From: DATFKA01 sp042095835 | GTDB taxonomy: Bacteria > Bacteroidota > Bacteroidia > Chitinophagales > Saprospiraceae | NCBI GenBank assembly: GCA_042095835.1 | Contig: JBELML010000012.1 | Span: 18,315 to 82,314 of the forward strand | Reading direction: 5' to 3' | DNA length: 64,000 bases | Shown here: one piece after another, positions 46,083-55,200 of the stretch | Position numbering within the stretch: position 1 is the first letter of the stretch | How the letters are laid out: the number at the start of each line of letters is the position of its first letter | The notes under the pieces: model-generated | What the model was told of the DNA's origin: nothing | The model's database searches: none | The model's input: only the letters and a program-made list of their open reading frames with translations | Made by a program: the position numbers and the translations under genes

Positions 46083-46430
46083 ATGTCTAAGAAAAAGAAA
46101 AATCGAATAGGGACAGTTTATTCCACCAATCCCGATTATGAATATGATTATGAAGGTCAGGAGGAGCAAGAAGAGTTGGCTGCCAGCCAACAACCATTGC
46201 GGGTGATGATAGACCGTAAACAAAGAAAAGGGAAAGAAGTCACCTTAGTCACTGGTTTTGTGGGGCCCGAAGATCGTTTAAAGGACTTGGGGAAATTTTT
46301 GAAATCCAAATGTGGCGTTGGAGGCTCTGCCAAGAATGGAGAAATCATCATTCAAGGGAATCAAAGAGATAAAGTGGTGAACTTATTACTCGATCAAGGA
46401 TATACAAAAACCAAGAAAAGTGGCGGCTAA
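46083..46430 (+). CDS. SUI1/eIF1-family translation factor (YciH-like)
   Basis: 115 residues. A basic/acidic N-terminal tail (about 1-38) precedes the SUI1 domain: LRVMIDRKQRKGKEVTLVTGF, LKDLGKFLKSKCGVGGSAKN and IIIQGNQRDKVVNLLLDQG. The motifs match bacterial YciH/eIF1-like proteins that modulate initiation. Transcribed alone, converging on the Spo0M-like gene with a 5 bp gap. Confidence 0.95.
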   Translation: MSKKKKNRIGTVYSTNPDYEYDYEGQEEQEELAASQQPLRVMIDRKQRKGKEVTLVTGFVGPEDRLKDLGKFLKSKCGVGGSAKNGEIIIQGNQRDKVVNLLLDQGYTKTKKSGG

Positions 46431-46435
46431 AGTGA

Positions 46436-46900
46436 TTAGACCACTTCAATTTTTTTCTTATCGAAAGGATTGAGGGCAGTACCTTTAACCTTTGCCTCGG
46501 CTACTACCCGATACTCCGATTTAACCTTGCTAAAGTATTTGGCTGCTGATACGAATCCTTTCATGAGGATATTCCTATCGGCACGCTCCTCAATGTCTGA
46601 CTTGACAATAGTGAAGGGTAACTCAAAGTCAATCTCTACAGGTTCATTCGCTGGAATGGTCAGCTCTAAATCTATTTCTGTGCTTCCTAGCTCGTAATCA
46701 TCAATCATTTGATTGTCGCCCCGCCCTCTAAAATAGCGCTCGACAAAAGCTAATTTCAGGTAGCTTACATCTTGGGTATTCATAGACTGAAACCTGATTT
46801 TGCCAACTACCTTTTTGCTACGAGCTGAAACGCGCTCAGGTAAGATCAATTCTAATTTTACGCCTTCTATTCCAAAGTATTTCTTTAATCTTCCAATCAT
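46436..46900 (-). CDS. Spo0M-like arrestin-fold protein
   Basis: 154 residues. It begins with IGRLKKYFGIEGVKLELILP, and the strand pattern RVSARSKKVVGKIRFQSMNTQ...YLKLAFVERYFRG (cited as its start RVSARSKKVVG) resembles the Spo0M/arrestin-like family. ELTIPANEPVEIDFELPF is a typical second-half strand pair. Cytosolic; no recognised enzyme site. Family members in non-sporulating bacteria have unclear roles. Confidence 0.78.
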   Translation of the reverse strand: MIGRLKKYFGIEGVKLELILPERVSARSKKVVGKIRFQSMNTQDVSYLKLAFVERYFRGRGDNQMIDDYELGSTEIDLELTIPANEPVEIDFELPFTIVKSDIEERADRNILMKGFVSAAKYFSKVKSEYRVVAEAKVKGTALNPFDKKKIEVV

Positions 46901-47499
46901 TACGGTATGGTTTCTCTTCTTTAATTACAATAAGTAGTGCAGGAATATGATCTAAAGTAAGGATTACCACCAAATTATTCTACCAAAAATGGGCATTTAA
47001 GGATAAAGGGACTTTGATAGCCTTTTACCCAACTTTGGAGGACTTTTGAGACACCAAGCGCTTCAAAGGTTTCAATTTTAAGATTTCCTTATGTTAAATA
47101 TTTCTTAAATTTTTATGCATTATACTTTTTGAAATATTAACAAGAAGTGCGAATTGCAAAATTCGTAGAATAAAATTCTGAATTTTAATAAAAGGATAGT
47201 GTTTACTGTAGGTGAAACTAGTGCTGGTAGTAGATGTTTCTATTGTGCCAAAAGATTGCAAAAGAAATCAATCGTTGGGAAATTAAGTCCTTCTTAACAA
47301 GTGTTTTTCCAAATAAAAATTCTTTATCAACTCCTTTTTGGTATAAAATTTTTTGTTCAGAAATCGAGGGGTTTTTCCTATCATTTTATTGTTAAGAATT
47401 AAGTTGTTTACACCTGAGCAACATTTTATTTACATGAGCTTAACGGTGTTGGTTTAGTTTTGTTCTGTTAAATCGACTAAATTAAAACACAACTCGTTT
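46901..47499. other. AT-rich non-coding region upstream of the TonB receptor
   Basis: About 600 bp with no credible gene. Strongly AT-rich near 47090-47200 and 47330-47440. A TAnnTTTG promoter element candidate is listed separately at its right end. No tRNA or stable structured RNA was recognised. Confidence 0.5.
47455..47462 (+). promoter_or_regulatory. TAnnTTTG -7 promoter element candidate
   Basis: TAGTTTTG, 37 nt before the ATG of the large TonB receptor, fits the Bacteroidota -7 consensus. A TTTA at 47429-47432 could be a weak -33 element, but its 22 bp spacing is long. Confidence 0.35.
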
Positions 47500-50400
47500 A
47501 TGAAGATGATTAACTTAACTCGCGTAATGGCAATCGCTGCACTAGCTATGCTAGTTCAGGTGGGTGCTTTCGCACAAGGTGTAACGACCTCTTCTATTTT
47601 TGGTAAAATTACAGATGCCAATGGTGAAGCTTTAATTGGTGCTACCATCCAAGCTGTTCATACACCTTCTGGTACTAGCTATGGTACAGCTACCAATCTA
47701 GACGGATTTTACCGTATTCCCAACATGCGTGTAGGTGGTCCTTATGCAGTGACTGTTTCTTACACAGGTTATGAAACAAACGCCCAAGAAGGATTAGGTC
47801 TAGCTTTGGGTCAAGCTTTCCGTTACAATGTTCAACTTCAAGAAACTGCTATTGAGATTGCTACTGCTGAAGTAACAGCAGAGCGTAATGGCATTTTTGA
47901 TGGTGGGCGTACTGGACAAAAAACAGTAGTTGATTTACAAACAATCAACGATGTTCCTACGATTTCTCGTGCAATCGGTGACTACGCTCGTTTAAACCCA
48001 CTTGCAAGTATCGGTGAAGGAGGAGATGGATTTACGATCTCTTTAGGAGGTCAAAATAACCGCTACAATTCAATTTATATTGATGGAGCCGTAAATAACG
48101 ATGCCTTTGGTCTTGCTGGGGGCGGTACTAACGGTGGTCAGACAGGTATTCAGCCAATTTCAATTGACGCAATCGAAGAATTTTCAATTGCAGTTGCTCC
48201 ATTTGATGTACGACAGTCTGGTTTCGCAGGTGGTGCGATCAATGCAGTAACCAAATCTGGAACCAATGAATTTAAGGGTTCTGCCTACTTTATCACTCGT
48301 AATGAAAGTCTACAAGGGCCAACTACTTTTGGAGCTGATCCTACTCCTTTTACTGCTCAAACGTATGGTCTTACTTTAGGTGGCCCTATAAAGAAGGATA
48401 AGTTATTCTTCTTTGCAAACGTTGAGATTAAAGATGATGAAACTCCACAGCCATTTAGCTTTGATGACTATGTAGGTACTTTAGGTGTAGAGACGCTAAA
48501 CCAATTGGTCAATACAGTTCAAGAGCGCTATGGATATGATATGGGTACTTATGATGCAAATACAGCATTCTTAGAAGGTACAACACTTTTAGGTAAAATC
48601 GACTGGAACATCAGTGACAAACACAAGTTGAGTCTACGTCACTCTTACGTAGAAGGTGAAAACCTTGAAGCTAGAAGTTCTGATCCTAATGATATCCGCT
48701 TTATTAATGGTTCTGAGTTCTTTGTAACAAAAACTAACTCTACAGCTTTAGAGATTAACTCAATCTTCAATAACAATGTTTCTAACCGCTTCTTAGTTGG
48801 TGCTACTTTTGTAAGAGATGATCGTGATCCTTCTGGTGATCCATTCCCAACCGTACGCTTGTTCGATGGTTTTATCGATTGGGAGTTCGGTGCTGAGCGT
48901 TTCTCTACTGCAAACCGTTTAGATCAAGATGTTATCACCATCACGAATGATCTTTCTATTTACAAAGGACGCCATAGCGCATTGTTCGGTGTTAACTTTG
49001 AATATTTTAGCGCAGCAAACCTATTTATTCGTAACAACTTTGGTCGTTACACTTGGGATGATGCTGATGGTTTGACCGGTGTAGAGCGTTTTATCCTTGG
49101 AGAACCTGCTTCAGAATTTGAGCGTAGCTTCTCTCAAGTAGATAATGTAGCAGGAGATGAGTCTAATGCAATCGCAGCCTTTGATCAGATGTTATTTGGT
49201 ATTTATGTTCAAGATGAGTACCAAGCCACTGATCGTTTGACATTAACTGGTGGACTTCGTATCGACTTCCCAATTTGGCCAACCGACCAACCAATCAACG
49301 AAGATTTCAATAATAACACCATTCCCGCTATTGAATCTTTTGGTTACGATTTACAAGGAGCAAGAACTGGCTCTTTCATTGGAGGAACTATTGCTTTTGC
49401 ACCACGTTTTGGATTTAACTGGGATGTAAAAGGAGATAATTCTACTCAAGTACGTGGTGGTATTGGTATCTTTACTTCACGTCTACCTCTTGTATGGCCT
49501 GGTGGTGCATATAATAACTATGGTTTTAATATTGGTGCTACAGGTGGTAATAACGTTCCTTTTGAGCCAAATGTACAGAACCAACCTGTTGGATTCGACA
49601 GCCAAGGTGCTCCAATCACAGCTGTAAACTTAAATGACCCAACTCCTTCAGGACAAATTGATTTATTTGCTGAAGATTTCAAATTACCTCAGGTAATGAA
49701 ATTGAACTTGGCAGTTGATCACCAACTACCTGGTGGACTTATTGGTACAATCGAAGGATTATTCACACAGAATGTAAACGCTCCTTTCTACCAAAACCTA
49801 AACTTGAAGCCTGCTCGCGGCAATTTGACTGGATCACCTGATGATCGTCCATTATTCTTGGGGACTCAGGCTGTATTCGGTGATGATGTAATTGAGCCGA
49901 CTTACAACTATATCATGTTGGCTAGCAACACTGATAAAGGTTACTCCTACAATCTTGCAGCTACGATTACTAAACCATTTACAAATGGTTTCGCTGGTAC
50001 ACTATCTTATTCTTACGGAGATTCTTACTCCGTATTAGATGCAACATCTTCTCAAAATAACTCTCAGTGGAGAGGATACCACAACGTAGCAGGCAGAAAC
50101 AATATCAGAGATGCTCAGCGTTCTACTTTTGCAGCTGGACACCGTATTTTTGGTCAGGTATCTTACGGCCTAGATTATAATATTGCTGGTGACTTTGGTG
50201 GTCGTTCAAGATTATCATTAAACTTCAACGCACAAACTGGTGGCCGTTTCTCTTATGTTATCGGAGCACGTAACTTCCTATTTATCGATGACGGTGGATT
50301 CGATAACAACGAGTTGATCTACGTTCCTAACAATGCAAGTGAAATCAACCTAGTTGACCTTGAATACAATGATCGTATCTACACTCCTGCAGAGCAGTGG

Positions 50401-50823
50401 GCTCTACTAGATGCATTCATCGAAGATGATCCAAACTTGAGTGATCGTCGTGGTGGATACTCTGAGCGTGCTGATGGACGTGAGCCTATGGAATTCACAG
50501 TTGACTTACGTTTTACTCAAGATTTCTATATCAAAACTGCAAACGGAAGAAAGCAAACAGTGCAAGTGATTTTTGACATGTTCAACTTCACCAACTTCCT
50601 AAACGAAGATTGGGGTCGTATCCGTTTTGCGGGATCGTTCGGTAATTATGCACTATTGGGTCTAGATAACGTTACACTTGGAAGTACGACCACTCCTGAA
50701 TACGTTATCAATACAGATCTAATTGATGGTGACAAGCCATGGGATAATAACTTTGATAATGCTGGTCTTCGTTCTTCTTTATGGAACGGACAAGTTTCTA
50801 TTCGTTACTTCTTTAATCAGTAA
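47500..50823 (+). CDS. Large Oar-like TonB-dependent receptor
   Basis: 1107 residues. Signal peptide about 1-25 (VQVGAFAQG). Carboxypeptidase-regulatory-like domain about 30-115 (SSIFGKITDANGEALIGATI, TNLDGFYRIPNMRVGG). The plug and barrel follow, with GGQNNRYNSIYIDGAVNNDAF, FAGGAINAVTKSGTNEFKGS and many aromatic-alternating strands to the C-terminus (SIRYFFNQ). It resembles the Oar/CirA-like class rather than SusC, and no susD follows. Arginine is mostly CGT and codon use is more biased than in most neighbours, suggesting high expression. It ends at a strong terminator. Confidence 0.92.
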   Translation: MKMINLTRVMAIAALAMLVQVGAFAQGVTTSSIFGKITDANGEALIGATIQAVHTPSGTSYGTATNLDGFYRIPNMRVGGPYAVTVSYTGYETNAQEGLGLALGQAFRYNVQLQETAIEIATAEVTAERNGIFDGGRTGQKTVVDLQTINDVPTISRAIGDYARLNPLASIGEGGDGFTISLGGQNNRYNSIYIDGAVNNDAFGLAGGGTNGGQTGIQPISIDAIEEFSIAVAPFDVRQSGFAGGAINAVTKSGTNEFKGSAYFITRNESLQGPTTFGADPTPFTAQTYGLTLGGPIKKDKLFFFANVEIKDDETPQPFSFDDYVGTLGVETLNQLVNTVQERYGYDMGTYDANTAFLEGTTLLGKIDWNISDKHKLSLRHSYVEGENLEARSSDPNDIRFINGSEFFVTKTNSTALEINSIFNNNVSNRFLVGATFVRDDRDPSGDPFPTVRLFDGFIDWEFGAERFSTANRLDQDVITITNDLSIYKGRHSALFGVNFEYFSAANLFIRNNFGRYTWDDADGLTGVERFILGEPASEFERSFSQVDNVAGDESNAIAAFDQMLFGIYVQDEYQATDRLTLTGGLRIDFPIWPTDQPINEDFNNNTIPAIESFGYDLQGARTGSFIGGTIAFAPRFGFNWDVKGDNSTQVRGGIGIFTSRLPLVWPGGAYNNYGFNIGATGGNNVPFEPNVQNQPVGFDSQGAPITAVNLNDPTPSGQIDLFAEDFKLPQVMKLNLAVDHQLPGGLIGTIEGLFTQNVNAPFYQNLNLKPARGNLTGSPDDRPLFLGTQAVFGDDVIEPTYNYIMLASNTDKGYSYNLAATITKPFTNGFAGTLSYSYGDSYSVLDATSSQNNSQWRGYHNVAGRNNIRDAQRSTFAAGHRIFGQVSYGLDYNIAGDFGGRSRLSLNFNAQTGGRFSYVIGARNFLFIDDGGFDNNELIYVPNNASEINLVDLEYNDRIYTPAEQWALLDAFIEDDPNLSDRRGGYSERADGREPMEFTVDLRFTQDFYIKTANGRKQTVQVIFDMFNFTNFLNEDWGRIRFAGSFGNYALLGLDNVTLGSTTTPEYVINTDLIDGDKPWDNNFDNAGLRSSLWNGQVSIRYFFNQ

Positions 50824-50866
50824 TTGAAGGGACATATACTTAGTATTACAAAATGCTAAGTTCAAT

Positions 50867-50899
50867 AGGATGGAACCTGATTCGTTTAGGTTCCATCCT
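50867..50899 (+). terminator. Rho-independent terminator of the TonB receptor gene
   Basis: Perfect 12 bp arms (AGGATGGAACCT / AGGTTCCATCCT) with a 9 nt loop, followed by TTTTTG. A textbook terminator about 45 bp after the stop. Confidence 0.92.
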
Positions 50900-51247
50900 T
50901 TTTGTTTTGAATCTAAAAGTTCCAAAAAATATTACCACATTTCTTTGTATTGCCATTTTAATTTTGCTTACTTTACAATAAAGCAAATTAAAACTTGCAC
51001 CCTAAAATACCTAATAACCCGTAAAGCTATCCTATCTATTGGTAGCGTGGATTTTTTTTGCATTCAGCTATTGAAGGCAAGCCATGTTATCTATTCCTCA
51101 TTATGGTTAAAAGGTGTTTCGAGGTCAGTGAGTATTTTGCTGGGACGATCTTTAGTAAACGTTGATTATTATTATCCGTCAACTCCAGTATTCGGCATTT
51201 CATTCAAAGGCTGAATCTTGAAGTTTGACGCACCTAAAACCATATTG
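50900..51247. other. Non-coding gap before the decarboxylase-tyrosinase gene
   Basis: About 350 bp after the TonB terminator. It contains no gene I can support; the open frame running through the terminator hairpin is not a gene. The promoter of the next gene must lie here but no TAnnTTTG stands out. Confidence 0.45.
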
Positions 51248-53956
51248 ATGAGTAACGCTAATCAAAACCCTCCTTTGACTTCTGCTATGAAGGCATTGCT
51301 CAAGGAGTTAGAGGAAATTGTGAGCAATCCAGTAGTGGAAGCTGCTTATAATGAAGCCATTGCCCACGTACAACCCATCCTGTCCGATGGATCTGCCAAC
51401 CCTTGGGTTGGGCAAGACATGGATTATTTTGTCCAGTATTTTCGAGATTGGTTTACCTTTTTACCGACACCCGTTGGAGGACTAGGCAAAATCGTACCAT
51501 TCACTTATTTCTACCTCAACAATTCGCAAGCATTTTTCTTTCTCAACCAATTTAAGAGTAAAACCATAGGTGTGACTTACACCACCGAAATCTTTAATTG
51601 GACCGTAAAATTTATCAAAGAGAGAGGGAACTTCATGGATTCCCAAGAATCACTAAAATATATAGAGGAGTGGCTCGAATATCCAGGTACCCAAATTGAG
51701 GACTACATTGTCCCTAAAGCCGGATTTAAATCATTTAATGAGTTTTTTACTCGCCAATTAAAGCCATCTGCAAACCCACGACCCATTTCTAACCTGGACG
51801 ATGACTCCATCGTGGTCGCTTCAGCAGATTCGGAAATCAATTTTATCGAAACCGAACTTACGCTGACCACCAAACTCAATGTCAAGTCTAGACAGATCAA
51901 TGTTAACGATTTACTGAATGCCTCCTCTTTTGCACCTTACTTTGAAGGAGGTACGGCCATCTCTTGTGTATTACTACCAGGGAATTACCATCATTATCAT
52001 GCTCCGGTTACTGGCGAGATTGTCGAATCGATGGATGTCCCTGGAATCTATAATGGGATCATGGATGGAGATGATTGGTTCAATGAGGGGAATATTGGTG
52101 AAAGCGATACTGATTTCAGCATTTTTGAGGATTTTCACCGGGCCTATTTTATCATTAAAACAGAGACCTACGGCTACGTTGCTATTATTCCAGTAGGGCT
52201 GAATACCATCTCTGCTATCCATCCTTCGGTAGTGAATAAGCAATCCACTTATGTACCACCAGGGGGCACGCCAGTTCCTATTCAAAAAGGCCAGGAGTTG
52301 GGATATTTTGCCTATGGCGGATCCCTCAATATTGTCCTATTCCAAAAGGGCGTTTATGAGGCAAATTCTGTCTTAATGGGGCAGCGTATTGGCCAAATGA
52401 AACCTGTGAAAAAGCAGCGAGTACGCTACTCCGTTCGAGAGCTGGCAGACCTGCACGACAATAATATTACTAAGCCATTAGAGGATTTGTTTAGGGCTTG
52501 GAAAGGCATCAAAGAGCTGCCTCAATTTGATCCTAATTCCTTTTTTACCTTGGGTGGCTACCACGGTGAACCCTTTATCGGTGAGGGAGCAGTCGATGGT
52601 GATTACTGGGGCGGTTATTGTAATCATGGTAATGTATTGTTCCCAACCTGGCACCGTGTTTATGTGCTAAAAGTAGAGGATGCTCTAAGGTCGATCGTGC
52701 CAGATGTCACGCTACCTTATTGGGATGAAACGAGTGAAGAGTCCTTAAAAAATGGCATTCCTTGGCCACTGACTAAGGAAAAGATTATGCTAGATGGAGA
52801 AGAGATTGATAACCCTCTGCGGTCCTTTGTAATGCCAATTACCGTCAACGATGCCGTCCAAGGCCAAGAAACCTTATATACCAAACCAAAGGGCTATGAG
52901 ACGGTACGTTATCCCTTGTCTGGCTTAGTAGGCAATGAGGAGGCACAAAAAAAGACAGAGGCACACAATGCGAAGTTTCCTGATTATGATAAAAATGTAG
53001 AGCTTCTCAATCAGAATATCTTGGCCTTCCTCAAAGGACCAGAGCCTGGAAAATCCGCTAATCACAGTCCAGGAATTTATTTTAAATACGTCAATTGCCT
53101 GAAGGCGCCCAACTATACCGTCTTTTCCAATACCACTTCAGCAGGTGCCTGGAATAAAGGAGAAAAAGGTGCACCCGTTACGGCTTTAGAGTCTCCGCAC
53201 AATGACATTCATTTGGCCGTTGGAGGATTAGATATTCAAGGATTTGGTAATGATCTAGATGGAGAGTTTGGTATTATAGATGGGGCAAATGGAGATATGG
53301 GCGAAAATAATACCGCAGCCTTAGATCCTATTTTCTTTTTCCATCACTGTAATGTGGATCGAATGTTTTGGCTATGGCAAAAACAAAACGGAAAGACCGA
53401 TGAAATAGAGATTATTCAGGGATATAAAGGTACGAGCTCAAGCGACTCGCAAGGCCCTACACCAGGTATACCAGATGGTACGCCACTCAACCTAGACACG
53501 CCACTCAATCCTTTTGAATTAGATCCTCTCAAGCATACGGTCTATACCTCTCGCGACTGCATCAACAGTGAGAAACAGTTAGGGGTATTTTATACCAAAG
53601 GCTCCCTTGAGAAAACGGAGGAAATGGCCCTGCTCAAGTCAGTAGATCATAGCAAACGGAAGTTGGAGGTACGAGGTATAAATCGAGAAGCTTTCAGTGG
53701 TTCCTTTATCGTACACGCCTATGCGGAAGTGGATGATCAAGTACATTATTTGGGTTTCAGGTCTATCTTAAGTAGATGGAATGTTGTCAAATGTAAGAAC
53801 TGCTTAAACCACCTAGAGGTTAAAGAGCACTTCCACCTTGATGGCCTGAGTGATGATCAAATAGATCGCGCCAAATTTCATGTGCGTATCCAGGATAGAG
53901 GGATCGGAGTAGGCGTAAAGGTTGCACAAGAACCTGTACTTGAAGTGGTCGATTAA
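51248..53956 (+). CDS. PsiD/phosphatidylserine decarboxylase-type enzyme fused to tyrosinase
   Basis: 902 residues from ATG 51248; a TTG ten codons upstream is weaker. Residues about 20-160 match the PSDC domain found before PsiD-type decarboxylases (NPVVEAAYNEAI, GFKSFNEFFTRQLKP). Residues about 170-395 are the pyruvoyl decarboxylase fold: GNYHHYHAPVTGEIVESMDV (His248-His251), and the self-cleavage GGS with Ser359 in FAYGGSLNIV. Residues about 400-780 are a tyrosinase with CuA His439, His460 and His469 (GGYHGEP, YCNHGN, TWHR) and CuB His651, His655 and the His699-His700 pair (ESPHNDIH, FFFHHCNVDR). A C-terminal beta domain with Cys849/Cys852 (KCKNCLNHL) resembles the tyrosinase C-terminal domain of fungi. 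No signal peptide. Predicted to decarboxylate an aromatic amino acid or lipid head group and to oxidise a phenol. A possible copper transporter gene follows. Confidence 0.88.
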   Translation: MSNANQNPPLTSAMKALLKELEEIVSNPVVEAAYNEAIAHVQPILSDGSANPWVGQDMDYFVQYFRDWFTFLPTPVGGLGKIVPFTYFYLNNSQAFFFLNQFKSKTIGVTYTTEIFNWTVKFIKERGNFMDSQESLKYIEEWLEYPGTQIEDYIVPKAGFKSFNEFFTRQLKPSANPRPISNLDDDSIVVASADSEINFIETELTLTTKLNVKSRQINVNDLLNASSFAPYFEGGTAISCVLLPGNYHHYHAPVTGEIVESMDVPGIYNGIMDGDDWFNEGNIGESDTDFSIFEDFHRAYFIIKTETYGYVAIIPVGLNTISAIHPSVVNKQSTYVPPGGTPVPIQKGQELGYFAYGGSLNIVLFQKGVYEANSVLMGQRIGQMKPVKKQRVRYSVRELADLHDNNITKPLEDLFRAWKGIKELPQFDPNSFFTLGGYHGEPFIGEGAVDGDYWGGYCNHGNVLFPTWHRVYVLKVEDALRSIVPDVTLPYWDETSEESLKNGIPWPLTKEKIMLDGEEIDNPLRSFVMPITVNDAVQGQETLYTKPKGYETVRYPLSGLVGNEEAQKKTEAHNAKFPDYDKNVELLNQNILAFLKGPEPGKSANHSPGIYFKYVNCLKAPNYTVFSNTTSAGAWNKGEKGAPVTALESPHNDIHLAVGGLDIQGFGNDLDGEFGIIDGANGDMGENNTAALDPIFFFHHCNVDRMFWLWQKQNGKTDEIEIIQGYKGTSSSDSQGPTPGIPDGTPLNLDTPLNPFELDPLKHTVYTSRDCINSEKQLGVFYTKGSLEKTEEMALLKSVDHSKRKLEVRGINREAFSGSFIVHAYAEVDDQVHYLGFRSILSRWNVVKCKNCLNHLEVKEHFHLDGLSDDQIDRAKFHVRIQDRGIGVGVKVAQEPVLEVVD

Positions 53957-53982
53957 GCTGGAAAGTAGGTGTTTTCAAATGT

Positions 53983-54014
53983 GTGGCATTCGTTGAAGTA
54001 CGGACGGATGCCAC
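53983..54014 (+). terminator. Hairpin after the decarboxylase-tyrosinase gene
   Basis: 11 bp arms (GTGGCATTCGT / ACGGATGCCAC, one G-U pair) with a 10 nt loop lie 26 bp after the stop. The T tract after it is weak, so termination may be partial and the next gene may be reached by read-through. Confidence 0.4.
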
Positions 54015-54037
54015 GCCTTTCTATTCTAATTAATTGA

Positions 54038-55162
54038 ATGATTATGTCTTGTCCTCAATTGCAGGGTGGGCAACCAGCCTGTGCCTGTGCACCGCCTGTG
54101 AAAAATAAAAGATTAGCAAGTTTTTACTTTATACTCGCTTTAATGGCAGGTTTACTACTGCTTTCTTTTAATCACCTGAAAGGGTATGAATCAGAAGCTT
54201 TACAAGCCCAAAGTTTGTCTATGATCTTTGTGATGGGTTTTCTTACGGGCTTACATTGTGTAGGAATGTGCGGAGGCTTGTTGGTGACTTATTTACATAC
54301 TGGTCAGAAAAAAGAAGTTCCTGAATGGCAATTGCATGGGCAATATGCCTTGGCGAAAATATTTTCCTATGCTAGTTTAGGTGCTGTTTTTGGTGCTTTG
54401 GGTGCTTTGGTACAGTTTTCTTTAGGTCTGAAAGCCAATATATCTATTATAGGAGGTGTTTTGTTGTTGTTGATTGGGGCTAAAACTATCGGCCTGTTTT
54501 CCTTCCCTGCCTGGTCAACTATAGGAATAGGAAGACTGAAGCATGCCCGATTTACGCACCCTGTTACCGTCGGTTTATTGAATGGTTTCATGTTGGCATG
54601 TGCTCCTTTACAAGCTTTATATCTACTAGCTGCTGGGCTAGGCGATCCTCTAAAAGGAGCCTTAATGCTTGCTGTTTTTGCTATTGGAACCTTGCCGATC
54701 TTTCTTTTTTACGGCTTTTTTATGGGTAGCATTCGTCAACTGAAACGAAAGTGGTCAGATGTAATGAGCGCTGGTATTTTAGTAGTTTTTGGTCTTTTGA
54801 TGATCAATCGTGGTATCGCCATGGGCAGTTTTAGTGGCCAAAATGCTCCTCAAGCAGAGGCTGTTTTGATGGCTAATAAGCACCACCAGGTATTACAAAA
54901 ACCACAAATTCTACAAATGAAAGCTAACCGAAACGGCTGGAGTGAAAAGAAACTTTATTTTCAGAAAGGGAGATTAATTCGCTGGGAGATTGAGGTTGCT
55001 GAGATCACCCTATGTAATAAAACCATCACCTTACCTGAACTTCATTTGGCGATTGATTTAGAGGAAGGTTTGAATGTTATTGAATTCGATCCAGGGAGAA
55101 GAAAGAAAATTAAATATACCTGTTGGATGGGGATGATGAGTGGCAGTTTTGTAGCAGAATGA
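54038..55162 (+). CDS. TauE/DsbD_2-type membrane protein, possible copper transporter
   Basis: 374 residues; a second ATG at 54044 is also possible. A Cys-rich N-terminal tail (Cys5, Cys15, Cys17 in MSCPQLQGGQPACACAPP) precedes 7-8 membrane helices. FVMGFLTGLHCVGMCGGLLV is the hallmark of the DsbD_2/UreH-like group, several of which accompany cytochrome oxidase copper assembly. After the helices (about 285) a small beta-rich domain (about 300-374) contains ITLCNKTITLPELH and YTCWMGMMSG, cupredoxin-like in spacing. Metal-binding residues and position right after a tyrosinase suggest copper handling. Direction of transport is unknown. Confidence 0.8.
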   Translation: MIMSCPQLQGGQPACACAPPVKNKRLASFYFILALMAGLLLLSFNHLKGYESEALQAQSLSMIFVMGFLTGLHCVGMCGGLLVTYLHTGQKKEVPEWQLHGQYALAKIFSYASLGAVFGALGALVQFSLGLKANISIIGGVLLLLIGAKTIGLFSFPAWSTIGIGRLKHARFTHPVTVGLLNGFMLACAPLQALYLLAAGLGDPLKGALMLAVFAIGTLPIFLFYGFFMGSIRQLKRKWSDVMSAGILVVFGLLMINRGIAMGSFSGQNAPQAEAVLMANKHHQVLQKPQILQMKANRNGWSEKKLYFQKGRLIRWEIEVAEITLCNKTITLPELHLAIDLEEGLNVIEFDPGRRKKIKYTCWMGMMSGSFVAE

Positions 55163-55165
55163 ATG

Positions 55166-55173
55166 TATATTTG
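55166..55173 (+). promoter_or_regulatory. TAnnTTTG -7 promoter element candidate
   Basis: TATATTTG, 4 nt after the previous stop and 27 nt before the GDPD start, matches the Bacteroidota -7 consensus. A TTTG at 55148-55151 is too close (14 bp) to be a standard -33 box. Confidence 0.33.
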
Positions 55174-55200
55174 CGGCATCATTAAATACTAGCCGCGTCC

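Noticed and set aside
50870..51214. 114-residue open frame after the TonB receptor
   Set aside because: It starts inside the terminator hairpin, has no recognisable motif and an unusual Lys/Tyr/Ile-rich composition; treated as non-coding.
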